Assembly: GCA_030407005.1 (NCBI GenBank)
Contig: JAUDYN010000006.1
Span: 1,302,001-1,366,000, forward strand
Origin: Desarmillaria ectypa
Lineage: Eukaryota > Basidiomycota > Agaricomycetes > Agaricales > Physalacriaceae
Length of the DNA stretch: 64,000 nucleotides
Direction: 5' to 3'
Part shown: piece by piece, positions 44,441 to 55,484 of the stretch
Numbering within the stretch: the stretch's first letter is position 1
How the letters are laid out: the number at the start of each line of letters is the position of its first letter
Notes under the pieces: model-generated
Databases searched by the model: none
The model's input: only the letters and a program-made list of their open reading frames with translations
Told to the model about the DNA's origin: nothing
Made by a program: the position numbers and the translations under genes

Positions 44441-45726
44441 CTATATACATTGCACCATTTGTTTCTTCTTCACCCATTCTTCGTGCCGTCTGACTAATTC
44501 TGAAACGATATCCTCTTCAATTTCTTTAGTTGGGTCACGGGCCAAATCGATACAGAGCCAATGGTCTACGAAGGTAGCAGTGGCTTCGTTTAGCTTGTCG
44601 ATAGAAGCGTCGCCATCAGGCTGAGCATTGCGAGAGACGAAAACCACCTCGAATTTACGTCGATGAAGGTCATTCCCGATGACCACTTGGTGACCGTATC
44701 GTTCTAGGGCTGCATGCGCTTTTGGTATTAACAAAAGAGGATCCGTTTCGAGCTTCAAGAAGGCAAATAAGAAAAGACAGCTCGGCAAAAATTCCCCTTC
44801 GTTACCTTGAACGAGACAATGAAACCGTCATGAGTCCATTCGTCTACCATAGACTTGAGGATCTTTGGCACCTGGTCCATCTCAATGTGTAGACTTCCCT
44901 TGCCAGATTGAATTTTATGCTCTGACTAAAAAAATTAATACAGGCTCAAGGAGCAAAAGGCGTTACGCACCATCTTCTGCCTTGGAAGGAAGAAGTCACT
45001 AACAGCGGCGGCCAAGTAATACATCGCTCTTCTCTGCATGACGGAGAGCTCCTGCGAAACAGCGCGAAGAAGCCAGAGATAATCATTGACAGTGACGAAC
45101 GTCAAGGTGAGCAGCGTTCCGTTAGCATGAACGGACTTGTACGCCGTTAAGACTTCGAGTAAATGAGTCCTTTTGTCGGGTGTCACGCTGATCTGAGGTT
45201 CGTTGCCGTTCGTCTGGTCTATTTCGAGGAAGTCGAGGAAAGGATTGGTAGAATGGGAATAATGTCGGCTGAACGGCTGCAGACTGAACTGGCGATGCAT
45301 GAAAATGACAGCATATCCGGCTTTGAGGAAATACTCCGCAGATGTGGCGCCTCTGGTACCTGTGTTTCCTTGAGTAAGAGCCCAGAAGAACACTGCTTAG
45401 ATCTACGTACCGGCACTGAAATTGTCCAGAAATCGAACACTGTCATACATCGAATCGTAAGCGTCTCCCACCACAGCGCAACGGAACGCTCTCACACATT
45501 GAGCTCTAGAGGAACGGTAGTCCCTCCACTCTATGCTTATAGTACTGAGCAAAACAGTCCCATAAAAGTCGAATAACCTCACCGTAACCAAGACTACATT
45601 TCGATTCCGTTTGATTTGCTGGGCGACAAAGGCGCGAACGACATTGACTTCATGTTCGATATTCGGCGGTGGACCCTGCGTAGCAAAATACGACTCTGCG
45701 GAAAAGGTCGTAGGTTCGCTGTGCAT
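44441..45726 (-). CDS. CAB2: Phosphopantothenate-cysteine ligase (coenzyme A biosynthesis)
   Basis: The first exon (45583-45726) ends in VVLVT. Splicing gives [20 protein letters not shown] followed by [20 protein letters not shown], the nucleotide-binding hallmark of the family. Further motifs are [28 protein letters not shown], a [11 protein letters not shown] segment, then [14 protein letters not shown] and [14 protein letters not shown]. The C-terminus is [20 protein letters not shown]. At least four short introns are needed. The enzyme joins cysteine to 4'-phosphopantothenate; eukaryotic forms use ATP. No break was seen. Confidence 0.88.
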
Positions 45727-45958
45727 CGTCAGTAGGTGTACATGGGCGACCCTGGACTGTGAGGTGTCATCATGCCATGTGACATTTTAGGTCGCGATTT
45801 CGAATCTCGCGTCGATCGTCTAATTTAACAGAAGGAATTCATCTGTTGATATAAAGTATAGATACCCTCGTTGAACGTTGTACTTCAGAGCCCGAGGAAC
45901 GCAGTTGGAAATTGGAAACGTTGAATATTTTACTACATATCAGACCGAAGTGATACAG

Positions 45959-47098
45959 TTAATTGAAAAACCATCCACCATCAACGGAGATCTAGAGATA
46001 CGTATGTCTATGACAAGAAACGTACACATGGATTCATTAATACCTGCACTCTGTCCAGTAATGAAGTGCGAGTCTGGCAATGCAAGGTACGAGACCAAAC
46101 TAGCTAAATCCTTAGGTTGCCCGATCTTCTTCAAGGCGACTGTGTTTCACTCTGATGAACCTTTGATGTAAATTCCAGTATCAGGACAAGGTTGACGAGA
46201 GCTCGAAAATATTGTTACACTTTTAGCGAAGTCCTCAGAGAATAGAGATCTTGTGATAGGAGTGTCGATAAACCCTGATGACCAGCAATATAAATGGGAT
46301 TAAAGACGAGAGAATGTATGATATACACCGGGTGCATGAGCATTGGTGGTGATCTGATACGGTCCCAGTTTCGCCGCTAGAAATTTAACGTCAGATATTG
46401 AGATTTATTCATCGCGACAGTTGGACACACCAACGCTCTGCATCAATCCGCGAACAACGAATTTTGATGCGCTATAACGACATAAATGCCCCTGGACTCA
46501 GAGGGAAATTGGATCAGGACGCGAAGTGAAGCACAAAATTCATCCCTGTGACGGAATTCGCGCCAATAATCCGCCCTCCCCAACCTTGTTTAACCATCTG
46601 TATCGCAGCGTACTTATAATAAAGGAATACTCTCCGCACGTTTACTGCAAAAATGTGGTCCCATTCCTCCGCCGTAGCTGATATCAGAGTTCCAGAAAAT
46701 CTGATGCCCAAGACGTAAACGAACGTTCAATAACTCACTGTTCATGAGGCCAGAAGCACCAGGACGTATGGCTGCGTTGACTATCATCTACAGTGAAACG
46801 TCAGGTCAAATGAGAGAAGGAAAACTGGAGGGAAAACTTACAACGCCCAGTCTACCAAGTACTCCTACGGTCTCATCACCATAGCATTTACTTTGTCCTC
46901 CTTCGAAGCGTCAGCTATGCAGATGAACGATTTCTTTCCCAGTTCCTCGATTTCGACGAGAAGGACCTCTATATTCTCTTTCTGGGAAGTGATATCGTTC
47001 AAAGCAACGTTGAATTCATCGCTTGCGAGACGAAGGGCAATAGCACGGCCAATTCCGCGAGCTGAGACTGTCACCAGTGCAACTGGGCGTTCGGTCAT
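45959..47098 (-). pseudogene. Short-chain dehydrogenase/reductase, probably frameshifted
   Basis: The start MTERPVALVTVSARGIGRAI contains a TGxxxGIG-type cofactor loop, with Val in place of Gly in the usual TGS/TGA. IVNAAIRPGASG is the NAG-like strand. EEWDHIFAVNVRRVFLYYKY, a catalytic YSASK (about 46,460) and LGPYQITTNAHAPG then FIDTP follow. The last part is GQPKDLASLVSYLALPDSHF, ITGQS and ISVDGGWFFN. Introns join most parts, but KVNAMV and ETVGVLGRLG are in different frames (one base missing near 46,878) and the join near 46,700-46,740 also fails. The last intron (45,992-46,047) appears to be GC-AG. It may resemble diacetyl reductases; the substrate is unknown. Confidence 0.65.
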
Positions 47099-47853
47099 GG
47101 TGGTAGGTTTTACGTTTGCTTCCTGGCCAGGGAGATATATACAGAAGACGATACTGGGGCCGAAATCCAAGACTATGAGAAGTCTTCACATGTTTCATCG
47201 CGAGGTATGTCATGAAATGCCAACCACATGGCAAATTTCGCAGGTGACTTGCGCCCTCGTCACAAGACCTCTGAGCGGTTCAACAACGACGCTTATTCAA
47301 AGAGATGGTTCCAATGTTTTCGGATGATGCAGTGAGTTCGAAAAAGCCTTTCCAGAAAAGCTTTAAGATAGCAGGGGAAAATTTTGAGACTTGAAGTTAG
47401 ATAATATTGAATCCACGAGAATGATGGACGTTGCACATACGTAGGCTAGTAATAAAATGCAGCAAGTACCAAATTGATGCTTGATCATCCAGGTTGACGT
47501 CAAGCTGAAAAACCGCCTCCGGCAACAGGGCTCCAAGTTGAACCTCGCCCGTAAGAAGTGTACCTAGATATTAGGAGTAAGTTTCATTTTTCGTGGAGAA
47601 ACATTTCACTTATGAAGCCGTAGGTTCTTGGCTGGAGCAAGCTGATGTCCTACCTGGATCTCAATGCCAGAACCTATAGTATTCTTCTGCAACGATCGCC
47701 ATTCTCCACGAAAATATTGTGTTATATTACGCACGGACAATACCATTGATGCCTGAAAGCTTTCCACTTTGCTTTGCATATTTATGAAGGCGAACCAATC
47801 GGTCGTAGAGAGCAGTTCTAGTCTTGACTACAAAATGCAACATAACCGTTCCT
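47099..47853. other. Intergenic region with a short inverted repeat
   Basis: No gene is supported. A 13-bp inverted repeat (ttttcgtggagaa at 47,588-47,600 and ttctccacgaaaa at 47,702-47,714) is the only structure noticed. Confidence 0.4.
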
Positions 47854-48410
47854 TCACTCCCTGACGTATGGGGGAGGCGGCTCATGATCATTACTCCCAT
47901 CGTAACCCAAAGAATCCGCTGGAGATTTGCCGTCTGCGTTGTCTTTAGGCGGTGTTGGCGGAAGCAGCAGTGGTAAAGTAGTATCCAAATTTGGGTCAAG
48001 CTGGTCCTCTGAGCCCGGGGCACTGACTGTAATATATGGTAGAAGCTGCTCTTGCTCCTCGTCGTGATTTAACGGCATGTCGCGACGTCTGAAGTGAAGA
48101 CCGACGATTAGAAGGACAAACAGCCCGGTGACTAATGAGCGATTAGGCGAGTACCAATATACTCATACAATATAACGCACGTATACCGAACATCAATGCA
48201 ATAACGCTACCAGCATTGGTAGTGCATGTCCTTGGAAAGATAGGCTTTGATTCAGGCCACTTGGTAAACTGTATGGTGCTGACAAAATTGTGATTGTTGG
48301 TTAATGAAGACCGAGCAATTATCGACCTGATTGCGAACCCATTCCATTTACAAGTCGAAAAGGCTGGGAATCGTAAGGAATCAGCCGTTATGTTGACTCA
48401 TAAACCACAC
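47854..48410 (-). CDS. Single-pass membrane protein with PPPY tail, 5' end uncertain
   Basis: The readable part on the minus strand starts near 48,400 with NITADSLRFPAFSTCKWNG (an N-glycosylation site). It continues through FVSTIQFTKWPESKPIF, then one membrane span built across an intron, SVIALMFVTGLFVLLIVGLH, followed by the stop-transfer FRRRD. The cytoplasmic tail is acidic and Pro-rich and ends EPPPPYVRE at 47,854. The PPPY motif can bind WW domains, for example of Rsp5-type ligases. A first exon with the signal peptide should lie right of 48,410 and was not identified. The family is not recognised. Confidence 0.5.
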
Positions 48411-49075
48411 TCACCACCGCCCATCATACGATACGTTGTGGAGAAAGGTAGAAGAAGAGTTGCATCTTTTCTTATGGCTGTGCGTGGTTAAGGAACGTCC
48501 TCGGGATCAGGCGGCAGTGCTCATGGATAGGGAAGGGACACCAGAGATCCAACTTTCGAGACCATTCGAAATTACTTGACCAATAACTCAAGAAAACCCA
48601 AAGACGCTGAGTTTGAACCAGGTATATTTGTACTGCCGCCTTAAGTACCTTCTTGTTGTCTCTCTACAAACGTCCCGGTTTGTCTCTATTTTCTCCTAAA
48701 GCCTACGCCATCCCTTGGCTCGTCCTTATCTGCCTCCGTTGACTCCAATATTTCCATTATGATTACTACCTACCCTTTCTCTATTACCTTGTATTTTTAT
48801 GACTTAGCCTTGACTCAAATTACTGTACCTATGATTCATTCATTTCATTTCTCGTATCCTTTAATTATCTGTACTTTACCACCGCTCCGAATTATCCTGT
48901 ACATTAGTATAAAAAGACGTAGGGACAACAATACAATTAGAATTCTCTCGTCGTTACTCCCTCCCAACCGGCATCGGACTTAGGAGGATAGGAAGATACC
49001 TTATTCTCGTGCGGACACGACTCGTGTTGCTTTCGGAGAAATTCGGCCGACTCAATAACTTCGCTCACCGTCGTA
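48411..49075. other. Intergenic region, promoter of coiled-coil gene
   Basis: Pyrimidine-rich and AT-rich sequence without a supported gene. It may contain the missing first exon of the minus-strand membrane protein (an ATG near 48,470 on the minus strand opens MQLFFYLSP). Confidence 0.35.
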
Positions 49076-51229
49076 ATGGCGGACGAGCCTGCAGACAGCC
49101 CAGCAGCAGCGCAAGAAGAAAATCCGCCTCGTTCTACATCCATTCGCAATGGCGCCAACTTACTCATGGAACTTTTCTCCGCCGAGCTTGCAGGTGCAAT
49201 GAGCAACATTCATCTGGCATACAAACGACAGATAGAAGCCGCAAAGGCGTCGGAGGTCCTTTGTATCGCAGAGCTCGAGCAGGTACTCAAGGCCCGCGAA
49301 GGTGTATTGGCGAACGCAGAGACGAGGGTCAAACAAGTATCAGAGGAAAATGCACAACTCCTCCGCACCCACCAGCAACTTCTGCAGGAATTCTCGGATT
49401 TTCGTTGTGCCGCCGACATCTCGAGAAAGGCATCTAGCGAATTGTCAGAGCAGCAGATTGCTTCACTCGTTGCAGAACGAGATGACGCGCGGTCGGATGC
49501 TACAGCTATGCAGGTAGAGGTGCAGCAACTCCGGAATGAGATGGCTGAGCAGAAGTTGGAACGCGAAGCGCTGACTGAACGTATCAAGAAGCTCGAGGGT
49601 GAGGTGGATTGTATTCGAACAGATTACAAGAAAGCCGACATAGAGAGAAACCAAGCCAGAGACGACGCTGAGGAGACCCGGGGAGCGCTTGCCGGACTCC
49701 AAGACGCGTTGGGTACGATTGGGCTAGAGTATGTCCAAGAGGATACCAAATTTTATTTCTCCAAGGAAATTATACCGCAAGTAGCGGATCTTTTCAACGA
49801 GGGACAAAAGGGTCAGGCGATCTCCCTGGCATTGGCATCAATACAGGACAAGCCTGATAGCACGAAGAAACCTTTGTCGCCCGACGCTCTATCTCCTTTC
49901 AATCTCGCCATGTTCATCACCATCATGAAAGACATTCTATCTGACGTCGTAGTTGCCGGCAGCGGCTGGGAGGCGCTGTGTCGTTCGAAGGAGAAGGAGG
50001 TGAACGAGTTGCGAGAACAGTGCGACACCCTTTCCACACAGCTCTCTAGAATGAAGGAAGCCAAAGACGCAGCTATGAGTGAGTGGACGGAGATCAAATC
50101 AACTCTCGCTGCTGCTGGACTGGCGCATACAGATACCAACACTATCATCTTCACGAAAGGTTTGGTCTCTACTCTGAAGGAGCTCGCACCGATGAAAGAA
50201 AAGTTGAAGCAGACGGCCAATACGCTGAGCTTCAAGGATCCTCACAGCGACCTTCAAGCGCTTATTCAAGCTCCCGAACCCAAGCTATCCACGCCTCAGA
50301 ATCTGATAGCTTCCATGCGCAAGTGGTTCGCCGTCGCGCAAGCCGTTGGCGATGCTTCATTAGTGTTGTGTCAGTCCAAGGAAGAGGAGATCACCGAACT
50401 CTCGGTAGGGAGAATTTTGCAGCAAGACGAGATTCAGCTTCTCAATGGGCAAATAAAGGAAGCTGAAAGTCAGTAGCACCTATTTCTCCCATTTCGAAAT
50501 GCTAATGAACGATATCTTTCTGTAGCTCAGCTGAAGAAGCTCGATGCACAGAGCCCGAACGAGGGCTCTTCGTTCGTTTCCCAGCCAACTCCGAAGCGAA
50601 GAAAATCTAGTCGATCATCGACATCCGCTGCCCTGCTCCCGTCTCAAATTGCTTCGTCTTCCAGTCAACCTTTTCCAGGTTCAACTAGGACAACAAATCG
50701 TATGGCATCCGACAATCGTTTTTCTAGTCCCATTGCCCCTACCACAGACCCTGCCCCTTCGTCCCGTAAACGCCAGCGAATAACCCTCAAGAGCCATACC
50801 AAACCGTCTTCCATCTCCGTGCCTACCACATCGACTACCCAGCGAAAGAGATCGCCGTCTGTTATCATTGTCGGTGACAGTGACGTCGAAATTAGTTCAA
50901 AACCACTAGCATCTAATAAGCGTAGTCCAAAAGGTTCAAATGGGAGATCGGCCAAAAGGCCTAGGAATTCTTTTGTGTATTCCGATGACGACGATGAACA
51001 ACTGACAAAGCTAAGAAGCCAAGGTGTTCTATCGAACAAGGACAAGGACAAGGAAGATGTGGTCGGCACACCCATAGTCAGGTCCTCCAGATCTAGACTG
51101 ACATCGAAGAGCAGTCAAATAAGTAAAGGTATCGCGTGCTCATTTTCTTTCAGTGATCAATGCTGACTATTATTTGAGGATCTAGGAAGAAAACCTGAAT
51201 TGGACGTATTCCTCCGTTCCATCTTGTAA
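49076..51229 (+). CDS. Coiled-coil protein with nuclear signals and SUMO-binding-like motif
   Basis: Exons 49076-50468, 50526-51128 and 51186-51229 give 679 residues. Residues about 45-215 form a long coiled coil (for example EKQLEREALTERIKKLEGEV-like heptads). A globular region holds the repeated phrase LGTIGLEYVQEDTKFYFSKE and, later, LAAAGLAHTDTNTIIFTKGL, two related copies of one module. The C-terminus is basic and Ser-rich with QPTPKRRKSSR and SRKRQRITLK (nuclear signals) and PSVIIVGDSDVEIS, which fits a SUMO-interacting motif. The family is not recognised. The short third exon ends ELDVFLRSIL. Confidence 0.7.
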
Positions 51230-51497
51230 AATTACTGACAGTTTATCAGACAAATGAGTTCTACGTTTTGTATGCTCTGTTAACATCACGCATCGCCAAT
51301 TGCAATATTTATACGCGCTACTTTTACAACGTACATCCTAAATCGTATCTTACAATTATACCTGATTGACAAACGTACACGGAACATTCAGCACAAACTT
51401 GAAGTATTCACATAAGGAGAAGGCGCGACGGCTCAATCATAAGCTCGTTGCGTTGGGAAGAAACGCATTTGAATCCCAGAGGCTCCACGCCAGCCCT

Positions 51498-52926
51498 TTA
51501 GTGGACCCAACGCCGTCGCACTGCTAGCCACTCTGGCGTGAAGAAATGCTCCTCCTGGGGCCAGAACGCCGACGTCAGATCTGAGGAAGGCGTGGCACCG
51601 AAAGGATGTTCTGTCTTCAACTTTGATGCATCAGAAAACGGGGAAAAGTTTGTCATCCCCAATCTGATAAAAGCTGCAAGAACGCCAGTGTATGGCGAAG
51701 TGAAGTGATCGAACACACGTCGGTTGAACACCGCGTTTCCCGCCACATCGACGTATACCCATTGATCTTTCTCCTGCCCGTGGAAGGAGTCGGATGACAT
51801 GAACGAGCTGTATTCAAGCACTTCATCATAAAGCTCCAGACCCTTAGTGAATTCCATATTTATCGAAGAGGTTAGACCAATGATTTTCGGAGTTATGCCT
51901 GCACTCATCCGTCGTTTTCGAATGAGGTAGGCAACGCAGAAAGCGGTTTTGGAGGAGGCTGATGAAAGAAGGATGGTAGACGCGCTACCTCGATATTTCG
52001 AGGACCAAAGCCGGTCCTCAAACCAATACGCAGTCCAGAAGAGTGGTCGGTAGAGCATAGTGAAGTCCTCGGCTCGTGGATTGGGGATATACTGCAAATT
52101 TGTCGCACACCGAAGTACTTGATTGTATGGTCAATAATCTGTCAACAAAAATCTCAATGGGAATTCGTAGAACTTCAATCTGTTTCACATACCTGTCGGT
52201 AGGTGGGGCCTGGAAATGTAGAATGCAAACTTGTTCACGTCCGAGGGAGACACCGGCAACAAACTATATCTAGTTGGCGCCAAGTAGCCATAAACGCGTT
52301 TGCCTACAGCAATTTTTGGGTGTTCCGATGCTACAACCTGTCGTAAAAAACGGGGGAAAGAGAGATCAGTTCGTTCCCAGTTAGTACATGCGCGGTGTCA
52401 GGCCAATAGTATTGCGCTTGGCTGAGCTCTGCAAACGCATGCAGATGTACACTACTGTACCTACTTATATACTAAATGCTAATTTACTAGAATCTTCTAC
52501 AACTTTCCTAATACTTCTCCCTTAATCAGCAAGTTTGGCATGATGCTGGATTGCCATCATCTCGGCTCAACTCTCAAATTCCAACACAACCGCTGCAAAC
52601 CTCCAGACAGGCACGATTCCATGACTTTTGGGGCATACTTCTTCATGCTCAGGCGTGGGATGAAAATCAAAGTATCTGTGACAAACCAAGCTTTGGAAAG
52701 GTCGGTCCAAAAAAAAAACGACATAGTCGTACCTATAATGCGGATGCTCCCTCAAAGCCTGATAAGTGGCATTATTCGTGGAGAACCCAAACCGGTCAAC
52801 TCGAAGTAAAACGTGGTTATTTGGTATATTGGCTGGCTTGGGCCTCGAAATGACTAGGGCCACGTGAGAACTTTGGCCAAATGACGGTCTGGGTACGCAG
52901 AGGGTGATATTGGTGGATATGACCAT
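51498..52926 (-). CDS. DUF2855 family protein, splice site doubtful
   Basis: It starts MVISTNITLCVPRPSFGQSS at 52,926, then LLRVDRFGFSTNNATYQALR and HYRYFDFHPTPEHE (over a 57-nt intron), HGIVPVWRFAAVV, SEHPKIAVGKRVYGYLAPTR and YSLLPVSPSDVNKFAFYISR. The last exon has DFTMLYRPLFWTAYWFEDRL and the hallmark STILLSSASSKTAFCVAYLI, and ends in RRRWVH at 51,498. The family resembles the cofactor-binding half of medium-chain reductases; its function is unknown. Between the exons at about 52,193 and 52,129 the correct frame needs an acceptor where the sequence has TG instead of AG. If not spliced, the protein would be cut in the middle. Confidence 0.7.
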
Positions 52927-53458
52927 GGGTGCAAACGTCGAGCTGGCCTTACGTGAGTGACACGGGTTTTCAGCATGGTCGATGGGGAACGCGACCGCAT
53001 CAATGTGCGGGCGAGGTACAACGTTAACCGGCAATGCACAGCTGTTGGATAATTAGTTCATCCCAACGCAAGATCCGGACCTAGTATCGATCAGCCAGCA
53101 GTGCCCGACACTTCGAGCACTTTCTTTCTTATTCAGACGGCGCATTGTACACCCGTTATTCCTACTAGAACATTCCTTATATTCAGGTATAAATACGAGA
53201 CAAACTTTGTAGTAGCTAGCTACTTTAATAATCTCACAACAACTATACCAGGAGTTCAACTTGGGTTTCCGGAGATATATTATTCATTGATTCTATCTAA
53301 CGTACAAGAATAAGTATTAGGTGCTGCTATAGAAATATTATATAGGTAAATTATGATGTTGGATAGGTTAAGGAGTTGTCTGGAATATTATGATGAAATT
53401 TATCAACCGCTTTCAGTCAGCACTCAGTACTCAGTTTCCGTGCACTTTCCTCAGTTCG
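52927..53458. other. Intergenic region
   Basis: AT-rich on its right side (53,200-53,420). No supported gene. It contains the promoter of the DUF2855 gene and the 3' end of the Zn2Cys6 gene. Confidence 0.4.
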
Positions 53459-55484
53459 TTATCTGTTACAAGTTTTTGATCTGTTTGAATCGTGTCGATA
53501 GCGTAATTTCATCTTGTACTCACCAACAAAAGCTGAGCTGGATGCAACCACCGTCAAAGCGCCCGAGATCATCTGTAGTAACCTTTGTGCGGTGGCTTGC
53601 TGAGGCTGAGGCATTGACGACACCCGGCCGATCAAGAACCTGCAAGCAGTTGACCACAAGACCTGTGTGGGATAGATGACAAAATTAAGGAACCAGGAAT
53701 CTACACGACAAATGAAAACACTTACACCCAGGATTGCGTCGACGAAGGGGAAATCAGCAATATTCATCACGCTCAAAACCTGTGTTATTACAAAAGTTGC
53801 CCTATCCATTCTCTCCAAAGAATTGGGATTCAGTGATATGACGGGAAAATGAAGAACAATCACAGCAGCATGTGCCAAGGTGTGAATCATTACTGCAGTA
53901 GCCGGCGTACTTAACGTTAACATAGTTTGGAAAGTGGGAAGACTCTCAATGAAACGTTCCAGAATGTTGGAAAACGAAGCAAAGGTTGCCTTGAAGTGAT
54001 TTACCTGTATGCTATTCATTCCTAATAATCGTATGTCGAATGCGTGGTTCAAGCGAATAAAACAGTACGCCTCACCGGGATGCACCTTTGACTTAAAAAG
54101 CGAAGCTTGCTCGAATAAAATTGACGTCTTAGCATGCAGGGCGAGAATGGATGTCCCTGTGTCAACATCACCACGCAGGAACCTCTGGATGGTGTGGCTG
54201 GTTCTGTCCAAAGGACGAGAGAGCTTTCGAACAGATTAATACAGACACAGACACAGACACACGAAGAGACTTACCCCGGAGTAATCACTCATATCCAAAG
54301 GCCAAGGCGCGTCGATTCTTGTCGCGTCTTCTTCGGATAAGTTGGAAGGAGATCCATCCACAGCAGTCCAAGAGTTGTTTAAGATTACGACAGTCCAAAG
54401 ACCGTTGAGTCTCTCCCCTTCTTCGAGAGCGTTACGTGCTTCTCCGAGAATAGACACGTTGCCTCCGTTCCGAGACCTGACCTTATGTAGCCCAGAGCTA
54501 AGCACAAGGGAGACCGCGGCGCTGGTATGATATTTTCCCTCGAGCATCTTCATATTCCGGAAGAAATACTGAGCTAAGAGTACCTCAGCCTGGATGCATT
54601 GGATGACTCGGTAGGGATGAGAAGAGCAGTTTGCCAGTCCTTGAGACGCAAGATTTACAGCTTGAGCAAGAAAAAGGCCTTCCCACGCAGCGATTTCCTG
54701 GGAAGGGGAGAGATGAATCCCCCATAGATATGCGGCACTAAGCAGAGCAGCAACAGGTCGTTCAACAAGGTTGCTGTTAGTTGCCGACTGGACAAAGTGG
54801 GCGATTTCGAGGAAGAATCCAAGCTCCGTGCAGTGACGAAGGAACGTCTGCAAGCTGGGGGGGTACATCAGCGGTCATTAGAATTCGCATAGCACATAAT
54901 ATACTCACATGACCTGGTGAACTTGAACGGGCATATTCTTCTGTCGGTTAATATATGTGGTTTGGATGGCTAGTGACGAACTCACGGGTTGTTCATTGCG
55001 AGGATTGTCTGAATGGGATAAATAAGGGCCGCTTCAACAGATTTTCAGAAAATTTCGCACCTTGCGATGGCAGAAGAGTATTGTATGGTTGAGTCAAAAA
55101 TATAGGCGACCCGGGACTAGGTTGTCGGGAAATCTCGAGTTCATGAATACGTCGTTCAACTGTGGCTATCTGCTCTTCTAGCATACGGGTCTTCGTCATT
55201 CCTTGACCATGATATTCGCACTCGTGGAAAATGGTAGAAGCCTCGCATTGCCCGCATTTTGGCTGTCTTCCGTCGCACCTCTAGAGCTGGGTGTTAGTGA
55301 GCTGAAGATAAGGTATAGGCATGTAGCTCACAATCTTCCGGTGCCTACAACGGAACAAGCAGAGCATGAATATAGTCCCAAATAAAGCTAATAACTGCTT
55401 TTACCTGCAGTTGAGACATGCGCCGCCCTTGTGAAGCTGCGGGGTGCGAGAAGAAATGTTACTCCTGCGAGAGCTTGAAGCCAT
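53459..55484 (-). CDS. Zn(II)2Cys6 fungal transcription factor
   Basis: Exon 1 (55405-55484) encodes MASSSRRSNISSRTPQLHKG then ACLNC. A 13-nt exon (55332-55344) adds RHRKI, and exon 3 (from 55280) RCDGRQPKCGQC. Together they form C-x2-C-x6-C-x6-C-x2-C-x8-C. A short coiled linker follows (MTKTRMLEEQIATVERRIHE). The fungal-specific middle domain is at 54,236-54,868 (LLSAAYLWGIHLSPSQEIA, LSSGLHKVRSR, ERLNGLWTVVILNNSWTAVD GSPS) and the rest at 53,459-54,211. The protein binds DNA in the nucleus; no target is evident. The extreme C-terminus is uncertain because a good donor (GTGAGTACAAG) follows SSSAFV. Confidence 0.85.
55332..55344 (-). other. 13-nt microexon in the zinc cluster
   Basis: It is bounded by an acceptor (ttgtag on the minus strand) and a donor (gtgagc). 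It supplies the basic residues between the second and third cysteines. Skipping it shifts the frame inside the DNA-binding domain. Confidence 0.7.

Noticed and set aside
45740..45815. Possible tRNA suggested by gatttcgaatctc near 45,800
   Set aside because: The supposed anticodon arm has a 10-nt loop and the acceptor ends do not pair.
47588..47714. 13-bp inverted repeat considered as ends of a small transposon
   Set aside because: Only about 100 bp apart, no target duplication and no second copy in the window.
49210..50235. Minus-strand Ser-rich frames of 125 and 140 codons
   Set aside because: Shadows of the coiled-coil gene on the plus strand.
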